Position numbers and translations under genes: made by a program. A DNA stretch of 41,135 bases from Thermoproteota archaeon. GTDB taxonomy: Archaea > Thermoproteota > Nitrososphaeria_A > Caldarchaeales > Calditenuaceae. The notes under the pieces are model-generated. The model did not search any database, was not told the origin of the DNA, and saw only the letters and a list, made by a program, of their open reading frames with translations. The stretch is taken from positions 1 through 41,135 of the forward strand of contig JAUQPZ010000013.1 in assembly GCA_030550155.1 (NCBI GenBank), read 5' to 3'. Shown piece by piece: positions 23,778-32,531 of this stretch. Within the stretch, counting starts at the first letter, position 1, and the number at the start of each line of letters is the position of its first letter.

Positions 23778-24701
23778 ATGAGCAAGGTCTTGCTGGACAT
23801 GGACCCTGGAATAGACGACGCTCTCGCCCTACTACTGGCCGTTAGCCTACCCGAGCTGGAGCTGCTTGGGGTGACTACTGTGGCCGGGAACACCGTGGTG
23901 GAGAAGACAAGTGTCAACGCTCGGAGAGTGCTTGAATACGTTGGGCGCGGGGAGGTGCCGGTCTATGCGGGAGCCTCAGGGCCGATGGCTAGACTATTAA
24001 CCACAGCCGAGCATGTCCACGGCCAAGATGGGCTGGGCGAGGCCGGGATACCAGGGCCCATCGACCCTCCACAAGCCGGCGCCCTCCAGTTTTTATCTGA
24101 AACCATCAAGAAAAACCCTCACGAAGTAACGATAGTCGCAACAGGCCCCTTAACCAACCTTGGCCTAGCATTTCTTCTCAACCACCGCCTACCAAGCCTT
24201 GTTAAAGAGATCGTAATCATGGGCGGAGCATACCACCTCACACCCTACGGTCGGGGAAACATAACACCTCTCTCAGAGTTCAACATCTACACAGACCCTG
24301 AGGCTGCGAAAATCGTCTTCGAGTCCACCGCACCATTAACGTGCGTAGGCTTAGACGTCACAACAAATCCCTCAGTCAAAATAGACTCTCAGCGATACAG
24401 GGAGATAAGCCGTCTCGGGGGAAGAAAAGCTGAGCTAGCATCCAAGATCATGAAGTATCAGATAGAGAGGTTTGGAGAGATTGAAGTTCATGACGCCCTC
24501 GCGGTTGCGGCCGCGATGCAGCCAGCCATGTTCCAGATGGTTGAGATGAATGTCCAAGTCCTCACTAACAACGACGCCTCGCGAGGAGCCACGATACCCT
24601 TCAAGCCAAAAGAGGGCGGGCGTGGGAGGGCCAGGATATGCATAGACATCAACTCTGAAGAGTTCATGAGGCTATTTCTCGAGAAAGTCTCCGAGGCCTA
24701 G
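23778..24701 (+). CDS. Inosine/uridine-preferring type nucleoside hydrolase
   Basis: Cleaves the N-glycosidic bond of ribonucleosides, releasing base and ribose. VLLDMDPGIDDALAL is the Ca2+-binding DxDxxxDD motif; VTTVAGN, IVATGPLTNL, IVIMGGAY, SEFNIYTDPEAAKIVF and the catalytic-site EVHDALAV follow in usual order. ATG 23778 is chosen (308 residues) because the family begins directly before KVLLDMDPG; the track's ATG 23727 adds 17 unconserved residues. Likely purine or pyrimidine salvage. Confidence 0.9.
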   Translation: MSKVLLDMDPGIDDALALLLAVSLPELELLGVTTVAGNTVVEKTSVNARRVLEYVGRGEVPVYAGASGPMARLLTTAEHVHGQDGLGEAGIPGPIDPPQAGALQFLSETIKKNPHEVTIVATGPLTNLGLAFLLNHRLPSLVKEIVIMGGAYHLTPYGRGNITPLSEFNIYTDPEAAKIVFESTAPLTCVGLDVTTNPSVKIDSQRYREISRLGGRKAELASKIMKYQIERFGEIEVHDALAVAAAMQPAMFQMVEMNVQVLTNNDASRGATIPFKPKEGGRGRARICIDINSEEFMRLFLEKVSEA

Positions 24702-24756
24702 AGCCCTACGGGCGAGTTCAGAGATATATTCCGGCTCCCTTCAATGTGTCTCAGAC

Positions 24757-25668
24757 ATGAGGCTTCTCAGCCTAGGCTACTTCCTCTCAGTAATTAATGC
24801 CCTTATCTTTTCCCTACCAACCATACTCTATCTGCCCGCCCTGGCGGCCTACCCAGCATCCATTATACTGCGTGGATGGGGGTGGCGCTCTCTTGGAAAA
24901 AGGCTGGGAGCCCTCGGAAACCTCTACCCAGCAATCTGGATACTTGGAGGAGCAACATACGCAGCCATACTGTCGCAGAGTTACGGCCTCATCGAGTATG
25001 GGCTTCTTATAGCACTGGCCACCTGGGCCTCATACTCGGCTATCGAGGCAGCTCTATATCTCAGGACAGCTAGTAAGTTGAAGCTCAGACCTCTCTACTT
25101 CTCGCCGATAAGTCTAGTAGGCGTCAGCACCATAACGTTCGTCTTTTTAATGAGCAGCAGAACCATCCAATTCATGGAACAAGTGAGATACGGGGAGCTG
25201 ACATACCTTGTCTTCGCCTCCTCCGCAACCTTGGCAGCCTCAGCCCTCCTAACAGCCCTGACCACCCTCAGAATAGGGGCCGAGACCCCTACTGGTGAGC
25301 GCGAGGTGGAGGCCCTCCTAGTATCAACGCCCCAGCGCACCACGCCGCGGCGGACAATAAATGAAAACATTACACTACCCATCAAAAGAGAGAAGCCGCC
25401 AAAGACGGCGAGAGCAGCCACAGTTTCCGGACCCCTCATACGCATAGAGGTGATTAGCCGCAGCAATACAGTCGTTTGCTCAAAATGCGGCGCTGGCGCA
25501 CCCATAGGTACGGACAAGTGCCTCGAATGTGGAGAGCCATTTAAGAAGGCGGCAACAGCTCTCCGCTGCCCTGTCTGCAAAGCACCATTCTCCATGGCGA
25601 GAGCCGTCTCACAGCGACACTATGTCTGCGGGCAATGCTTTTCAGACCTAAGAGTGCTACAGAGGTAA
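24757..25668 (+). CDS. Membrane protein with C-terminal double zinc ribbon
   Basis: 303 residues. Six or so helices in the first 180 residues, a polar basic linker (ETPTGEREVEALL...KREKPPKTARAA), then CSKCGAGAPIGTDKCLECG and CPVCKAPFSMA...YVCGQC, two zinc ribbons in tandem. No family recognised. The zinc ribbons are predicted cytoplasmic. TATA GATATATT (24722-24729) lies about 31 bases before ATG 24757. Confidence 0.6.
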   Translation: MRLLSLGYFLSVINALIFSLPTILYLPALAAYPASIILRGWGWRSLGKRLGALGNLYPAIWILGGATYAAILSQSYGLIEYGLLIALATWASYSAIEAALYLRTASKLKLRPLYFSPISLVGVSTITFVFLMSSRTIQFMEQVRYGELTYLVFASSATLAASALLTALTTLRIGAETPTGEREVEALLVSTPQRTTPRRTINENITLPIKREKPPKTARAATVSGPLIRIEVISRSNTVVCSKCGAGAPIGTDKCLECGEPFKKAATALRCPVCKAPFSMARAVSQRHYVCGQCFSDLRVLQR

Positions 25669-25730
25669 ATATGGGGCTGAGACGAGTTTCAGAATAAATG
25701 AATAAAACAGCTATTGGGGTTACTTGTTGC

Positions 25731-26282
25731 CTAGCGGATCAGGCTTGTGATAGCAGAAGCTATCGGCTCTGAGAGGAAGGATATACCCTGGCTTATCACG
25801 AATGAGATAGCTAGGAATGTTCCGAAGAGTATCGCCGCCATCGCGACGTTACCGTTTTTGAGCTCCTTCTCTACATCAAACTCCTTCACGTCAACTCCTG
25901 GAATAGTCTCTGCAATCTTGATGAGCCAGCTGTAGACCCGATTCTGAGCCCACACAATCAATATGATGGCTAGGGGCAGGCCTATAAAGAGCTGGATAAT
26001 CCCTCCGATGATGGCTCCTACGTTGAACTGCCCCGGTATCACTGCCTTACTTATCCCAGACACGGCCTGTCCCACAACGTTCCCAACCGCAATCAGTATG
26101 CCCGCAATATAGACGCCGACGGCCACGTTCCTGTTCCTAAGCTCCTCGAACTCGTTGATCTGTTTGGTGGTTCTGTCAAGTATGTTCAGGGCGATGGTTA
26201 TGCTGAATAGCGCGAGAGCAACAGCGAGTACTAGCTGAATCACGGCCACCAAGAGGTCTAGTATCACCATTTCTACAGCCAT
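25731..26282 (-). CDS. DUF350 family membrane protein with internal duplication
   Basis: 183 residues, about five helices. Two related halves: RNRNVAVGVYIAGILIAVGNVV and KNGNVAMAAILFGTFLAISFVI, each a G/N-rich family motif at the start of a helix. Function of DUF350 is unknown. TATA (AAAGTATATAGG, about 26307-26318, minus strand) is centred about 30 bases before ATG 26282. Confidence 0.8.
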   Translation of the reverse strand: MAVEMVILDLLVAVIQLVLAVALALFSITIALNILDRTTKQINEFEELRNRNVAVGVYIAGILIAVGNVVGQAVSGISKAVIPGQFNVGAIIGGIIQLFIGLPLAIILIVWAQNRVYSWLIKIAETIPGVDVKEFDVEKELKNGNVAMAAILFGTFLAISFVISQGISFLSEPIASAITSLIR

Positions 26283-26377
26283 ATCATGATAAGTGGGTGT
26301 CTAGCGACCTATATACTTTTTCCTTCCACTGTAACATATAGCTTCATCATAAGCTAATAAGTTAGAATTGAACCAAC

Positions 26378-26851
26378 CTATCTAATTTTCATTAGTAGCT
26401 TTAGACTCGGCGGCCTACTCAGCGACTCAGCCGCTAAGACTCTGCCACTCCCATCGATCACTAATAGTACCTGTTCTCCGAGGCTTCTCTCCTCGTAGTC
26501 TAAGTATCTGATGGTCTGAGACCCGTGAAGTGCCTCCACCATTGTTAGTTTGGCGTCGAGGACGAGCATGTTGATGGGGACCCGATAGTCAGCCAGAGGC
26601 ATAGATGAGTTCACGACCTTTGAGACCTTGAATATCTTTAGTACCCTACTCTTTCTCTTCTGTTCCCACAACAACCATGCTGGAACTGTGACCATGGCTG
26701 GTGCAAGGGTGATGAGGGAGAGATGTAGGTCCCTGAGAACGAGTATTATGACTGTTGAGAGCAGAAGGAAAAGGCTGAGGACTTCGAGGGCAAAGACCCG
26801 CACATATCTGTCGTGCAGGAGAAGTCTCTCTACGCTCGTCGCAGCGTACAT
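26378..26851 (-). CDS. Two-helix membrane protein, unknown
   Basis: About 157 residues: two adjacent helices (LEVLSLFLLLSTVIILVL and LITLAPAMVTVPAWLLW), then a soluble alpha/beta-looking domain (NMLVLDAKLTMVEALHGSQTIRYLDYEERSLGEQVLLVIDGSG). No family recognised. GTG 26854 and ATG 26851 both possible. Lies between two other minus-strand genes with their own spacing; no operon signal. Confidence 0.5.
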   Translation of the reverse strand: MYAATSVERLLLHDRYVRVFALEVLSLFLLLSTVIILVLRDLHLSLITLAPAMVTVPAWLLWEQKRKSRVLKIFKVSKVVNSSMPLADYRVPINMLVLDAKLTMVEALHGSQTIRYLDYEERSLGEQVLLVIDGSGRVLAAESLSRPPSLKLLMKIR

Positions 26852-26894
26852 CACTTTACAAGCATTGATACATGGCTATTGTTAAGCGTTATCC

Positions 26895-28158
26895 TTAGAC
26901 AACTATCGGTTCAGGACCAGAAGGGTTTATCGCCTTTAGCCCCGTGTTGGCGTTGACCCATGCTGCGAGCGCCTCGCAGGCCTCGGGGTCGCCGTGTATC
27001 GTGATGGCGATTCCTGAGTCGCTCCTCTTGGAGATATAATCGCGCAGCTCTGCCTGCCCAGCGTGTGCAGATAGCTTGTATTGGACTACTTTTGCCGCCG
27101 CCTTAATCTCTGACCCATTCGGAGACAGTTTGCCCTCTGCTAAGAGCTTAGCGCCAGGCGTGTTGGGGGCTTGGAAGCTGACGAGCAGTATTGTTGACGC
27201 TTCGTCTCCTGCTATTTTCTGGGCATAGTAAGCTGCCGGCCCACCCTTCAGCATGCCAGCCGGGCTAATAACCACCGAGGGGTCTTCTAGTAGCCTCTCC
27301 CTATCTCTCCTCCCCTTCACGATTCTCAGCTTCCTGCTGGTCCTCGCTAATAGGTCGAAGCCGTCCACGTATTCCTCGTCGTCAAGATAGAGCTGGAGTA
27401 GCTGCCTCGCCATCCCATCCATCCACACGTTCTCATGAAAACCATGTGCGGCGAGTATGCAGGCCACTTCCTGAGCCCTAGCAACAGCGAAGGAAGGCAC
27501 AACCATCACGCCGCCCTGATTCACCGTCTCCCGGGCAAGCTCCACAACATTGTCCTCCAAGACCTTTCTAGGCAGGTGCGCCTCGAGCGCATATGTTGAC
27601 TCTGTGACTACTACGTCAAACCCTGAGCCGGGGTCGTCGCAGCCATCTAGTAGGCGCGTCTTTACCGAGGTGAAGTCGCCGGAATATAAGAGGGTCTTAT
27701 CAGCGTTGACTACAATCTGGGCGCTACCCGGAATGTGGCCGGCGTCTATGAACTCTATCTCCGCGTCCTTAATCCTGATACGCTCACCATAATTCACCCT
27801 CTGGGTGGCTCTAACGAATTTCAAGACCTCAGCATCTGTGAAGGGCAGAAAGTATCCACTAAGCTTGAGCATGTCTTTCAACAGCACCTCAGCCTGCCTG
27901 ACGGTCGACTCTGTGGCGAAGATCTTGGGCGCGCCGCTAACAAGGAGCAGGGGCACCGCGCCGACATGGTCTAGGTGGGCGTGAGATATCAAAACCGCGT
28001 CCAAGTCCCTCGGCGACACGTGTCCCGGCATCATGACCTTGTCGTCAACCTTGACACCGTAGTCGAGCAGAATCCTCGCTCCGCCTGCCGTCTTAACAAG
28101 TATCGCTGACCTTCCAACCTCTCGCGCTCCGCCAAGGGCTCTAATCTCTATAACCCAT
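26895..28158 (-). CDS. Beta-CASP metallo-beta-lactamase nuclease; apparent broken or rare start
   Basis: RNA-processing nuclease of the CPSF/RNase J type. HAHLDHVGAVP is the HxHxDH zinc motif, DAGHIPGSAQ and LYSGDF metal ligands, followed by the beta-CASP part (VVPSFAVARAQE, SPAGML, LSAHAGQAELRDYI). The track ORF begins at ATG 28034 and lacks the first beta-strands. Upstream the same frame stays open and encodes IEIRALGGAREVGRSAILVK and LLDYGVKVDDKV, the normal N-terminus, but no ATG, GTG or TTG is in frame. Removing one G from GGG at 28154-28156 would join ATG 28158 to it (MVIEIRALGG). Either a sequence error, a frameshift, or an AUA/AUU start behind GGTGAT. Confidence 0.85.
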
Positions 28159-28211
28159 CACCATTTCTATCCGCCGTTTACCGCTATTCTTGCATATTGA
28201 TGCATGAGCAA

Positions 28212-28219
28212 AGTTATAT
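28212..28219. promoter_or_regulatory. Symmetric TATA box between the nuclease and purP
   Basis: AGTTATATACC reads as a TATA box on both strands. On plus it predicts a start near 28243 and on minus near 28189. Confidence 0.4.
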
Positions 28220-28242
28220 ACCTACCTACAATAGAGCAAACT

Positions 28243-28340
28243 TCTACCTGAGCCCTCGCCTCCATGGGTATGGAGGGGCAGCTTTCAAGCAGAGCCCTAT
28301 TCACGGGGATAAAGGCTAAGCCTGTAGTAGCTTTAATATG
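28243..28340 (+). other. Structured leader or small RNA upstream of purP
   Basis: CCTCCAT-GGGT-ATGGAGG (28259-28276) is a perfect seven-base-pair hairpin, extended by GCC/GGC around it. It is followed by GCTT-tca-AAGC, AGCC...GGCT with inner CCC/GGG, and the small palindrome AGGCT-AAGCCT. A second TATA-like element (CTTTAATATG, 28331-28340) comes just after, so this may be a separate RNA of about 90 bases or the purP leader. No known RNA family is recognised; C/D and H/ACA box signals are not convincing. Confidence 0.4.
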
Positions 28341-28378
28341 GCTCAAAACTCTAAACTTGTGATGCCGGGTGATTTAAC

Positions 28379-29383
28379 ATGCTGAAGGCCGCAATCTATG
28401 CAGGTCACACAGCTATCCAGCTCTCTCGAGGCCTTCTAGAGGAGGGAATCGGTGTAACGATCTTTGGGCCGAAGGATAGGCTGCGTCTCTATGAAAGATT
28501 CCCAGCTCTCAGGGTGCGGCTGCTCAATTATAATGGTCCATCACAGCTGGAGTCTTTGGCTGACGAGGAGCACTTTCTAGTCTTGACCGGCGGCGCTGTC
28601 GAGTATTTGACTCCGGCTGTGGTTGAGAGTTCAAGGATTCCTGTCTTCGGTCTCAGAGAGCTGGTTAGGTGGGAGGCGGACTGGGGTTTGAAGATCCGTC
28701 TTTTGGAGGAGGCGCGAATACCCGCACCAAAGTGGTTTAGGAGCGTTGAGGAGGTGGATGGCCTCGCCATAGCAAAGCTTCCGGGTGCAAAGGGCGGTAG
28801 AGGATACTTTGTTACCCGTTCTCAGGAGGAGATTAGAGGCTGGATAGAGAGGGCTGTAGCCTCGGGCCTCGTATCAAGTCCTAACGAGCTCTTCCTGCAG
28901 GAATATGTTGTTGGCACGCCGATCTACGCGCATTATTTTCAAAGCCCCATCATGGACAGGCTGGAGCTAACAGGGTTTGACATCAGATACGAGTCTAACG
29001 TTGACGGGCTCAGACGCCTCTCTCCAAGAAATATAGGGGAGCTTCGCGAGTCCTTCGTAGTCACCGGGAACCTCATAGTTTATCCGAGGGAAAGGCTGCT
29101 AGAAGACTTCATCGAGCTGGGTGAGAGGTTCGTTGAAGCCACGAAGCGCCTTATACCTCCGGGGATAATCGGACCTTTCAGCCTTGAAACCGTTGTGACT
29201 GAGGAGCTCAAGCCCGTAGTTTTTGAGTTCTCGGGCAGGATTGTGGCGGGGACAAATGTCTACATGTTGGGCAGCCCGTATCTTGCCCTTTATTGGGGGC
29301 GCGAGATAACAGTTGGCAGTCGCGTCGCGATGGAGATTAAGATGGCCTTCGAGCAGGGTAGGATGGAGGAGGTGTTAACATAG
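28379..29383 (+). CDS. purP: PurP-type FAICAR synthetase, first paralogue
   Basis: ATP-grasp enzyme making FAICAR from AICAR, formate and ATP in archaeal purine synthesis. KLPGAKGGRGYFV is the ATP-grasp glycine-rich loop, LQEYVVGTPIYAHYFQSP and GFDIRYESNVDGL the substrate region, PGIIGPFSLETVV...VVFEFSGRIVAGTN the metal-binding end. 334 residues, usual for PurP. ATG 28379 follows GGTGAT. A second paralogue starts two bases after its stop. Confidence 0.9.
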   Translation: MLKAAIYAGHTAIQLSRGLLEEGIGVTIFGPKDRLRLYERFPALRVRLLNYNGPSQLESLADEEHFLVLTGGAVEYLTPAVVESSRIPVFGLRELVRWEADWGLKIRLLEEARIPAPKWFRSVEEVDGLAIAKLPGAKGGRGYFVTRSQEEIRGWIERAVASGLVSSPNELFLQEYVVGTPIYAHYFQSPIMDRLELTGFDIRYESNVDGLRRLSPRNIGELRESFVVTGNLIVYPRERLLEDFIELGERFVEATKRLIPPGIIGPFSLETVVTEELKPVVFEFSGRIVAGTNVYMLGSPYLALYWGREITVGSRVAMEIKMAFEQGRMEEVLT

Positions 29384-29385
29384 TC

Positions 29386-30441
29386 TTGGCGAGCCTAAGT
29401 ATCGCCTGCATAGCAAGCCACTCCGCTCTGGACGTCTTCGACGGCTCAAAGGACGAGGGCTTCACAACGATAGCCATCTGCAGAAAAGGTAGGGAGCGCA
29501 TGTACGCGGCAGTCCGCGAGACCGTTGACAGGCTGCTGGTCCTCGACAGCTATAAGGATATCATAACGCCCCGAGTTCAAGAGAGGCTCCGGGAAGAGGA
29601 GGCAATAATAGTGCCGAACAGGAGCATGGCAGTCTATGTAGGCTATACAGAGATTGAGAAGGAGCTCAATGTTCCTGTCTTCGGGAACAAGTTTCTATTA
29701 AGATGGGAAGAGCGCGTAGGTGAGAAAAACTACTACAGACTTTTGGATGAGGCTGGAATTAGGCGGCCGAGAGTCTGGAGAATCGACGAGTGCTCTGGAC
29801 CAGTCATACTAAAGATTCAGGAGGCTAAGAGGCCTCAGGAGCGGGCCTTCATATTCGCTTCAGGGCGCGACCACCTACTCTCCAAGATAGAAGACGCTCT
29901 GAGAAAGGAAGTCATCAGTGAAGAGCAGCTGAGAAGCGCGGTGGCTGAGGAGCTGATTCTGGGCGCCCACTTCAACATCAACTACTTCTACAGCGCTGCG
30001 CGGGGAAGGCTTGAGATATTGAGCATCGACAGAAGAATTCAAAGCAACCTAGATGGCTTACTCCACCTACCCGCAAGACAGCAGCTAGAACTGGATCAGC
30101 CAATCAGCATGATAGAAGTTGGGCACATACCCGTCACGATTCGTGAGAGCCTCCTGGAGGAGGCTTACGTGATTGGTGAGAGGTTTATTGAGGCTTCGAG
30201 GAGGCTGGAGCCCCCAGGCGTGATCGGGCCATTCACACTCCAGGCACTGGTTACGCCAGAGCTGCAGCTCGTTGTATATGACGTGGCTCCCCGGATAGGG
30301 GGCGGGACCAACGCCCACATGGGTATTGGGGGCCAGTACTCGAAGCTTTTCCTAAGGAGGGCGGTCTCGACGGGTAGGAGAATCGCCATGGAGATAAGGG
30401 AGATGAGCAGCCAAGATAGGCTCCACGAGATAACCACATGA
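29386..30441 (+). CDS. PurP family ATP-grasp protein, second paralogue
   Basis: 351 residues, same architecture (SIACIASHSALDVFDGSKDEGF N-terminus; PPGVIGPFTLQALVTPELQLVVYDVAPRIGGGTN C-terminus). The ATP loop is different: ILKIQEAKRPQERAFIFAS instead of GAKGGRGYF, which defines a second PurP group found beside the first in several archaea. It may be a regulatory subunit, or a specialised synthetase. TTG 29386 follows GGAGGAGGTG by 11 bases. Probably a heteromer or successive function with the first copy. Confidence 0.85.
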   Translation: MASLSIACIASHSALDVFDGSKDEGFTTIAICRKGRERMYAAVRETVDRLLVLDSYKDIITPRVQERLREEEAIIVPNRSMAVYVGYTEIEKELNVPVFGNKFLLRWEERVGEKNYYRLLDEAGIRRPRVWRIDECSGPVILKIQEAKRPQERAFIFASGRDHLLSKIEDALRKEVISEEQLRSAVAEELILGAHFNINYFYSAARGRLEILSIDRRIQSNLDGLLHLPARQQLELDQPISMIEVGHIPVTIRESLLEEAYVIGERFIEASRRLEPPGVIGPFTLQALVTPELQLVVYDVAPRIGGGTNAHMGIGGQYSKLFLRRAVSTGRRIAMEIREMSSQDRLHEITT

Positions 30442-30567
30442 AAAAGCCACGTTCAGAGCTGTTAAGTGCGCACCCTTAATGAAACGCGGGTTCCGCCTCA
30501 GATTGGCTGAGTTAAGATTTTTAGAACGGGCAGGCCCAGATGGAGCGTCGAAGGATGTAGAAAGCCC

Positions 30568-31419
30568 ATGAGATGGCTCAGAGAGCTGGTTGACCCGGCT
30601 AAGCTGGCATCCTCCATGAGTCAGGGCTACAGATTTAGACGGGGCGTCTTAATCTTCTTGGGGGCCATAGCCGCTTACATTCTCTCCTCCGTGTACTATG
30701 TGGAGAATAAGCTTGCAGTCAGATACGCCTCACCCTCGATAAAGCTGCCGAGCCCACCGATAACGGAGCCCCCGGAAGTCGTCTTCGTCTCAACCCTCTA
30801 TCTCACCCTCGGTTTCTTGGCTGTTGTAGGGGTCTTCGCCATTACGATCTATTTCAAGGCAAGCGAGCGCAGAAGCCTGCTGCCGCTCCTCAGCTCGGCG
30901 ATGCATGCATTCATCGCATTCCTCGTAGCCGCCGGCCTGCTGATGCCCTTACTCGTCTCTTTAAAGCCTGTTGAAGTCTCCATAACTTACGCGGAGTTGG
31001 AGGAAGTAAAGCTTGAAAACGCCCAGATAGTAGGAGTTCTGAGCTCGAACAACTCTCTTGTAGCCGCGACCTCAGATGTTCTCCGCTCACCCAAACTCGT
31101 ATACAACGCCTCCAACCAGGCGTCACCCCTCACCATACAATCTGCGACAGCACGTTTCTCCAACTCAATAGTCGGCCTTGGGGACATCTACGTAAAACAG
31201 CTGAGCTGGGAGAGAATAGAGTTCAGCGGCTTCAACTATGTTACCGAGCCCGGCCAGGTTCGCGAGCCCCTGAGCGCCATAGCTACTATTTCCTCGTGGC
31301 TCTGGGTTGTCTTCTACGTCGGGGTTGCATGTAGAAGGATTTATGGCGTGAGCTCAGGGACAGCGGCCTTCTCAGCGCTGGCATCGGTCATGGTTCTGCT
31401 TATTTTCGGCCTCTTATGA
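30568..31419 (+). CDS. Membrane protein with external domain, unknown
   Basis: 283 residues: helices near 28-45, 75-95, 105-130, then an about 100-residue hydrophilic region rich in Ser, Thr and Asn (SSNNSLVAATSDVLRSPKLVYNAS), probably outside the cell, and two C-terminal helices. No family recognised. Its end overlaps the coaD end by 20 bases. ATG 30568 follows a leader with a TATA-like TTAAGATTTTTAG. Confidence 0.6.
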   Translation: MRWLRELVDPAKLASSMSQGYRFRRGVLIFLGAIAAYILSSVYYVENKLAVRYASPSIKLPSPPITEPPEVVFVSTLYLTLGFLAVVGVFAITIYFKASERRSLLPLLSSAMHAFIAFLVAAGLLMPLLVSLKPVEVSITYAELEEVKLENAQIVGVLSSNNSLVAATSDVLRSPKLVYNASNQASPLTIQSATARFSNSIVGLGDIYVKQLSWERIEFSGFNYVTEPGQVREPLSAIATISSWLWVVFYVGVACRRIYGVSSGTAAFSALASVMVLLIFGLL

Positions 31420-32122
31420 GCCTCCCACCTCTATCTATCTCGCCGTTCCTGATTCTAGTGCTGCTCACGGGTTTACCGTCCTCGGCGAGAACCAAGGGTG
31501 AGAGCTCGAGGGTGGCTGGTGGAAGACTCTTTGAGGTTCTCATGTTCAAGGCCTCCTCCGCCCTGTTAAGGGTTATGGGGCCCGTGAATAGCGCCTCTAT
31601 GTTTTTGTCCGAGAGTAGGGGGCCGTAGGGGTCGTTTAGAGCCACTATCTGGGCCCTGTCTCTCCAGCCGTATCTCAGCAGAACCGCTTCCAGCTCAGAG
31701 AGTCTCTTAGACTGGGGCGAGACTCTGCCCTCCTTCATAAGTGTCGCGGCATAATCGTCCGTTGTAACACCTATTATGACATGTTTCGAGAGCCTGAAAG
31801 CGCTGTTAAGAAGCGCTATGTGTCCCACATGAAGCTCGTCAAAAGTCCCTCCCAGCGCCCCTAGGCTGTAAACGGGTGTGAAATCGCGAGACAGCTCTAG
31901 CTCTTCCTCGACCTCGAAATACCAGAGCCTATGACTTCTAAGAAGTATGAAGGCCTCACCCTTTAACGCTCCCAGCTGCAGAGAGAGCTCATCCACAGAT
32001 ATGTCGGGACGCTTCAGCAGGATCTCCTTCACAAGCAGGTCACGCTTCTTGCCATAGCTACCCATACTCCTGACGACTTCCCACAACATGGGATACAGCG
32101 TGGACATGTTCAACTTATTCAA
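31400..32122 (-). CDS. coaD: Phosphopantetheine adenylyltransferase, archaeal type, with N-terminal extension
   Basis: Adds AMP to 4'-phosphopantetheine in coenzyme A synthesis. From about residue 85: LGALGGTFDELHVGHIALLNSAF (nucleotidyltransferase GGTFD-xxHxGH), IGVTTDD, and the final KPVSSTRIRNGEID (SSTxIR). This is the archaeal COG1019 type. The first 85 residues are extra and helical (KRDLLVKEILLKRPDISVDELSLQLGAL), possibly a winged-helix. TTG 32122 agrees with the TATA at 32141-32150; ATG 32107 is an alternative. Confidence 0.88.
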   Translation of the reverse strand: MNKLNMSTLYPMLWEVVRSMGSYGKKRDLLVKEILLKRPDISVDELSLQLGALKGEAFILLRSHRLWYFEVEEELELSRDFTPVYSLGALGGTFDELHVGHIALLNSAFRLSKHVIIGVTTDDYAATLMKEGRVSPQSKRLSELEAVLLRYGWRDRAQIVALNDPYGPLLSDKNIEALFTGPITLNRAEEALNMRTSKSLPPATLELSPLVLAEDGKPVSSTRIRNGEIDRGGRLIRGRK

Positions 32123-32180
32123 CCCGCTTCTCAGTGTAAACTGTTATATGTTATTAAACTCTTGCGTCATGGTGGGAAAG

Positions 32181-32189
32181 ACTTATAGC
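32181..32189 (+). promoter_or_regulatory. TATA box of the helical-protein / tldD unit
   Basis: ACTTATAGC centred 29 bases before ATG 32214. Confidence 0.45.
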
Positions 32190-32213
32190 TTGAATCAGAC
32201 TTTTCTGGCTTAG

Positions 32214-32531
32214 ATGACGGCGCTGAAGCAGATACACAGAATCTACGAAGAACTTAAAGACACAGTCGACTTCTTTGAGGAGCAACTCAACAGCGGATCA
32301 AGACTCGAGATGATCGCTAGCAACATTCCCGAGATCATTGAGACTATTGAGAGTCTTCTTTTAGACCCCCGCCTATCCGCCTCAACTCTGGCATTATTTG
32401 AAGAGCTCAGGATGCGCGCTCTAGAGATTCAGAGAAAGGCTAATAGCGCTTTGAACAAGATGGAAGAAAATATTAGTAACGAGCGTGAAGGACTAGAAGG
32501 TCGGAAATGGCGTCGATGGAGGACCTACTGA
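32214..32531 (+). CDS. Small helical coiled-coil protein
   Basis: 105 residues, almost wholly helical and charged (RIYEELKDTVDFFEEQLNSG, EELRMRALEIQRKANSALNK), ending in a basic tail (GRKWRRWRTY). No family recognised. Overlaps tldD by 25 bases, so the two are coupled. The tail encodes the tldD start region, hence may be less conserved. Confidence 0.6.
   Translation: MTALKQIHRIYEELKDTVDFFEEQLNSGSRLEMIASNIPEIIETIESLLLDPRLSASTLALFEELRMRALEIQRKANSALNKMEENISNEREGLEGRKWRRWRTY

Noticed and set aside
28360-28385. C/D-box-like GTGATGC...CTGA
   Set aside because: C box imperfect, no D' or C', and the D box lies in the purP coding start.
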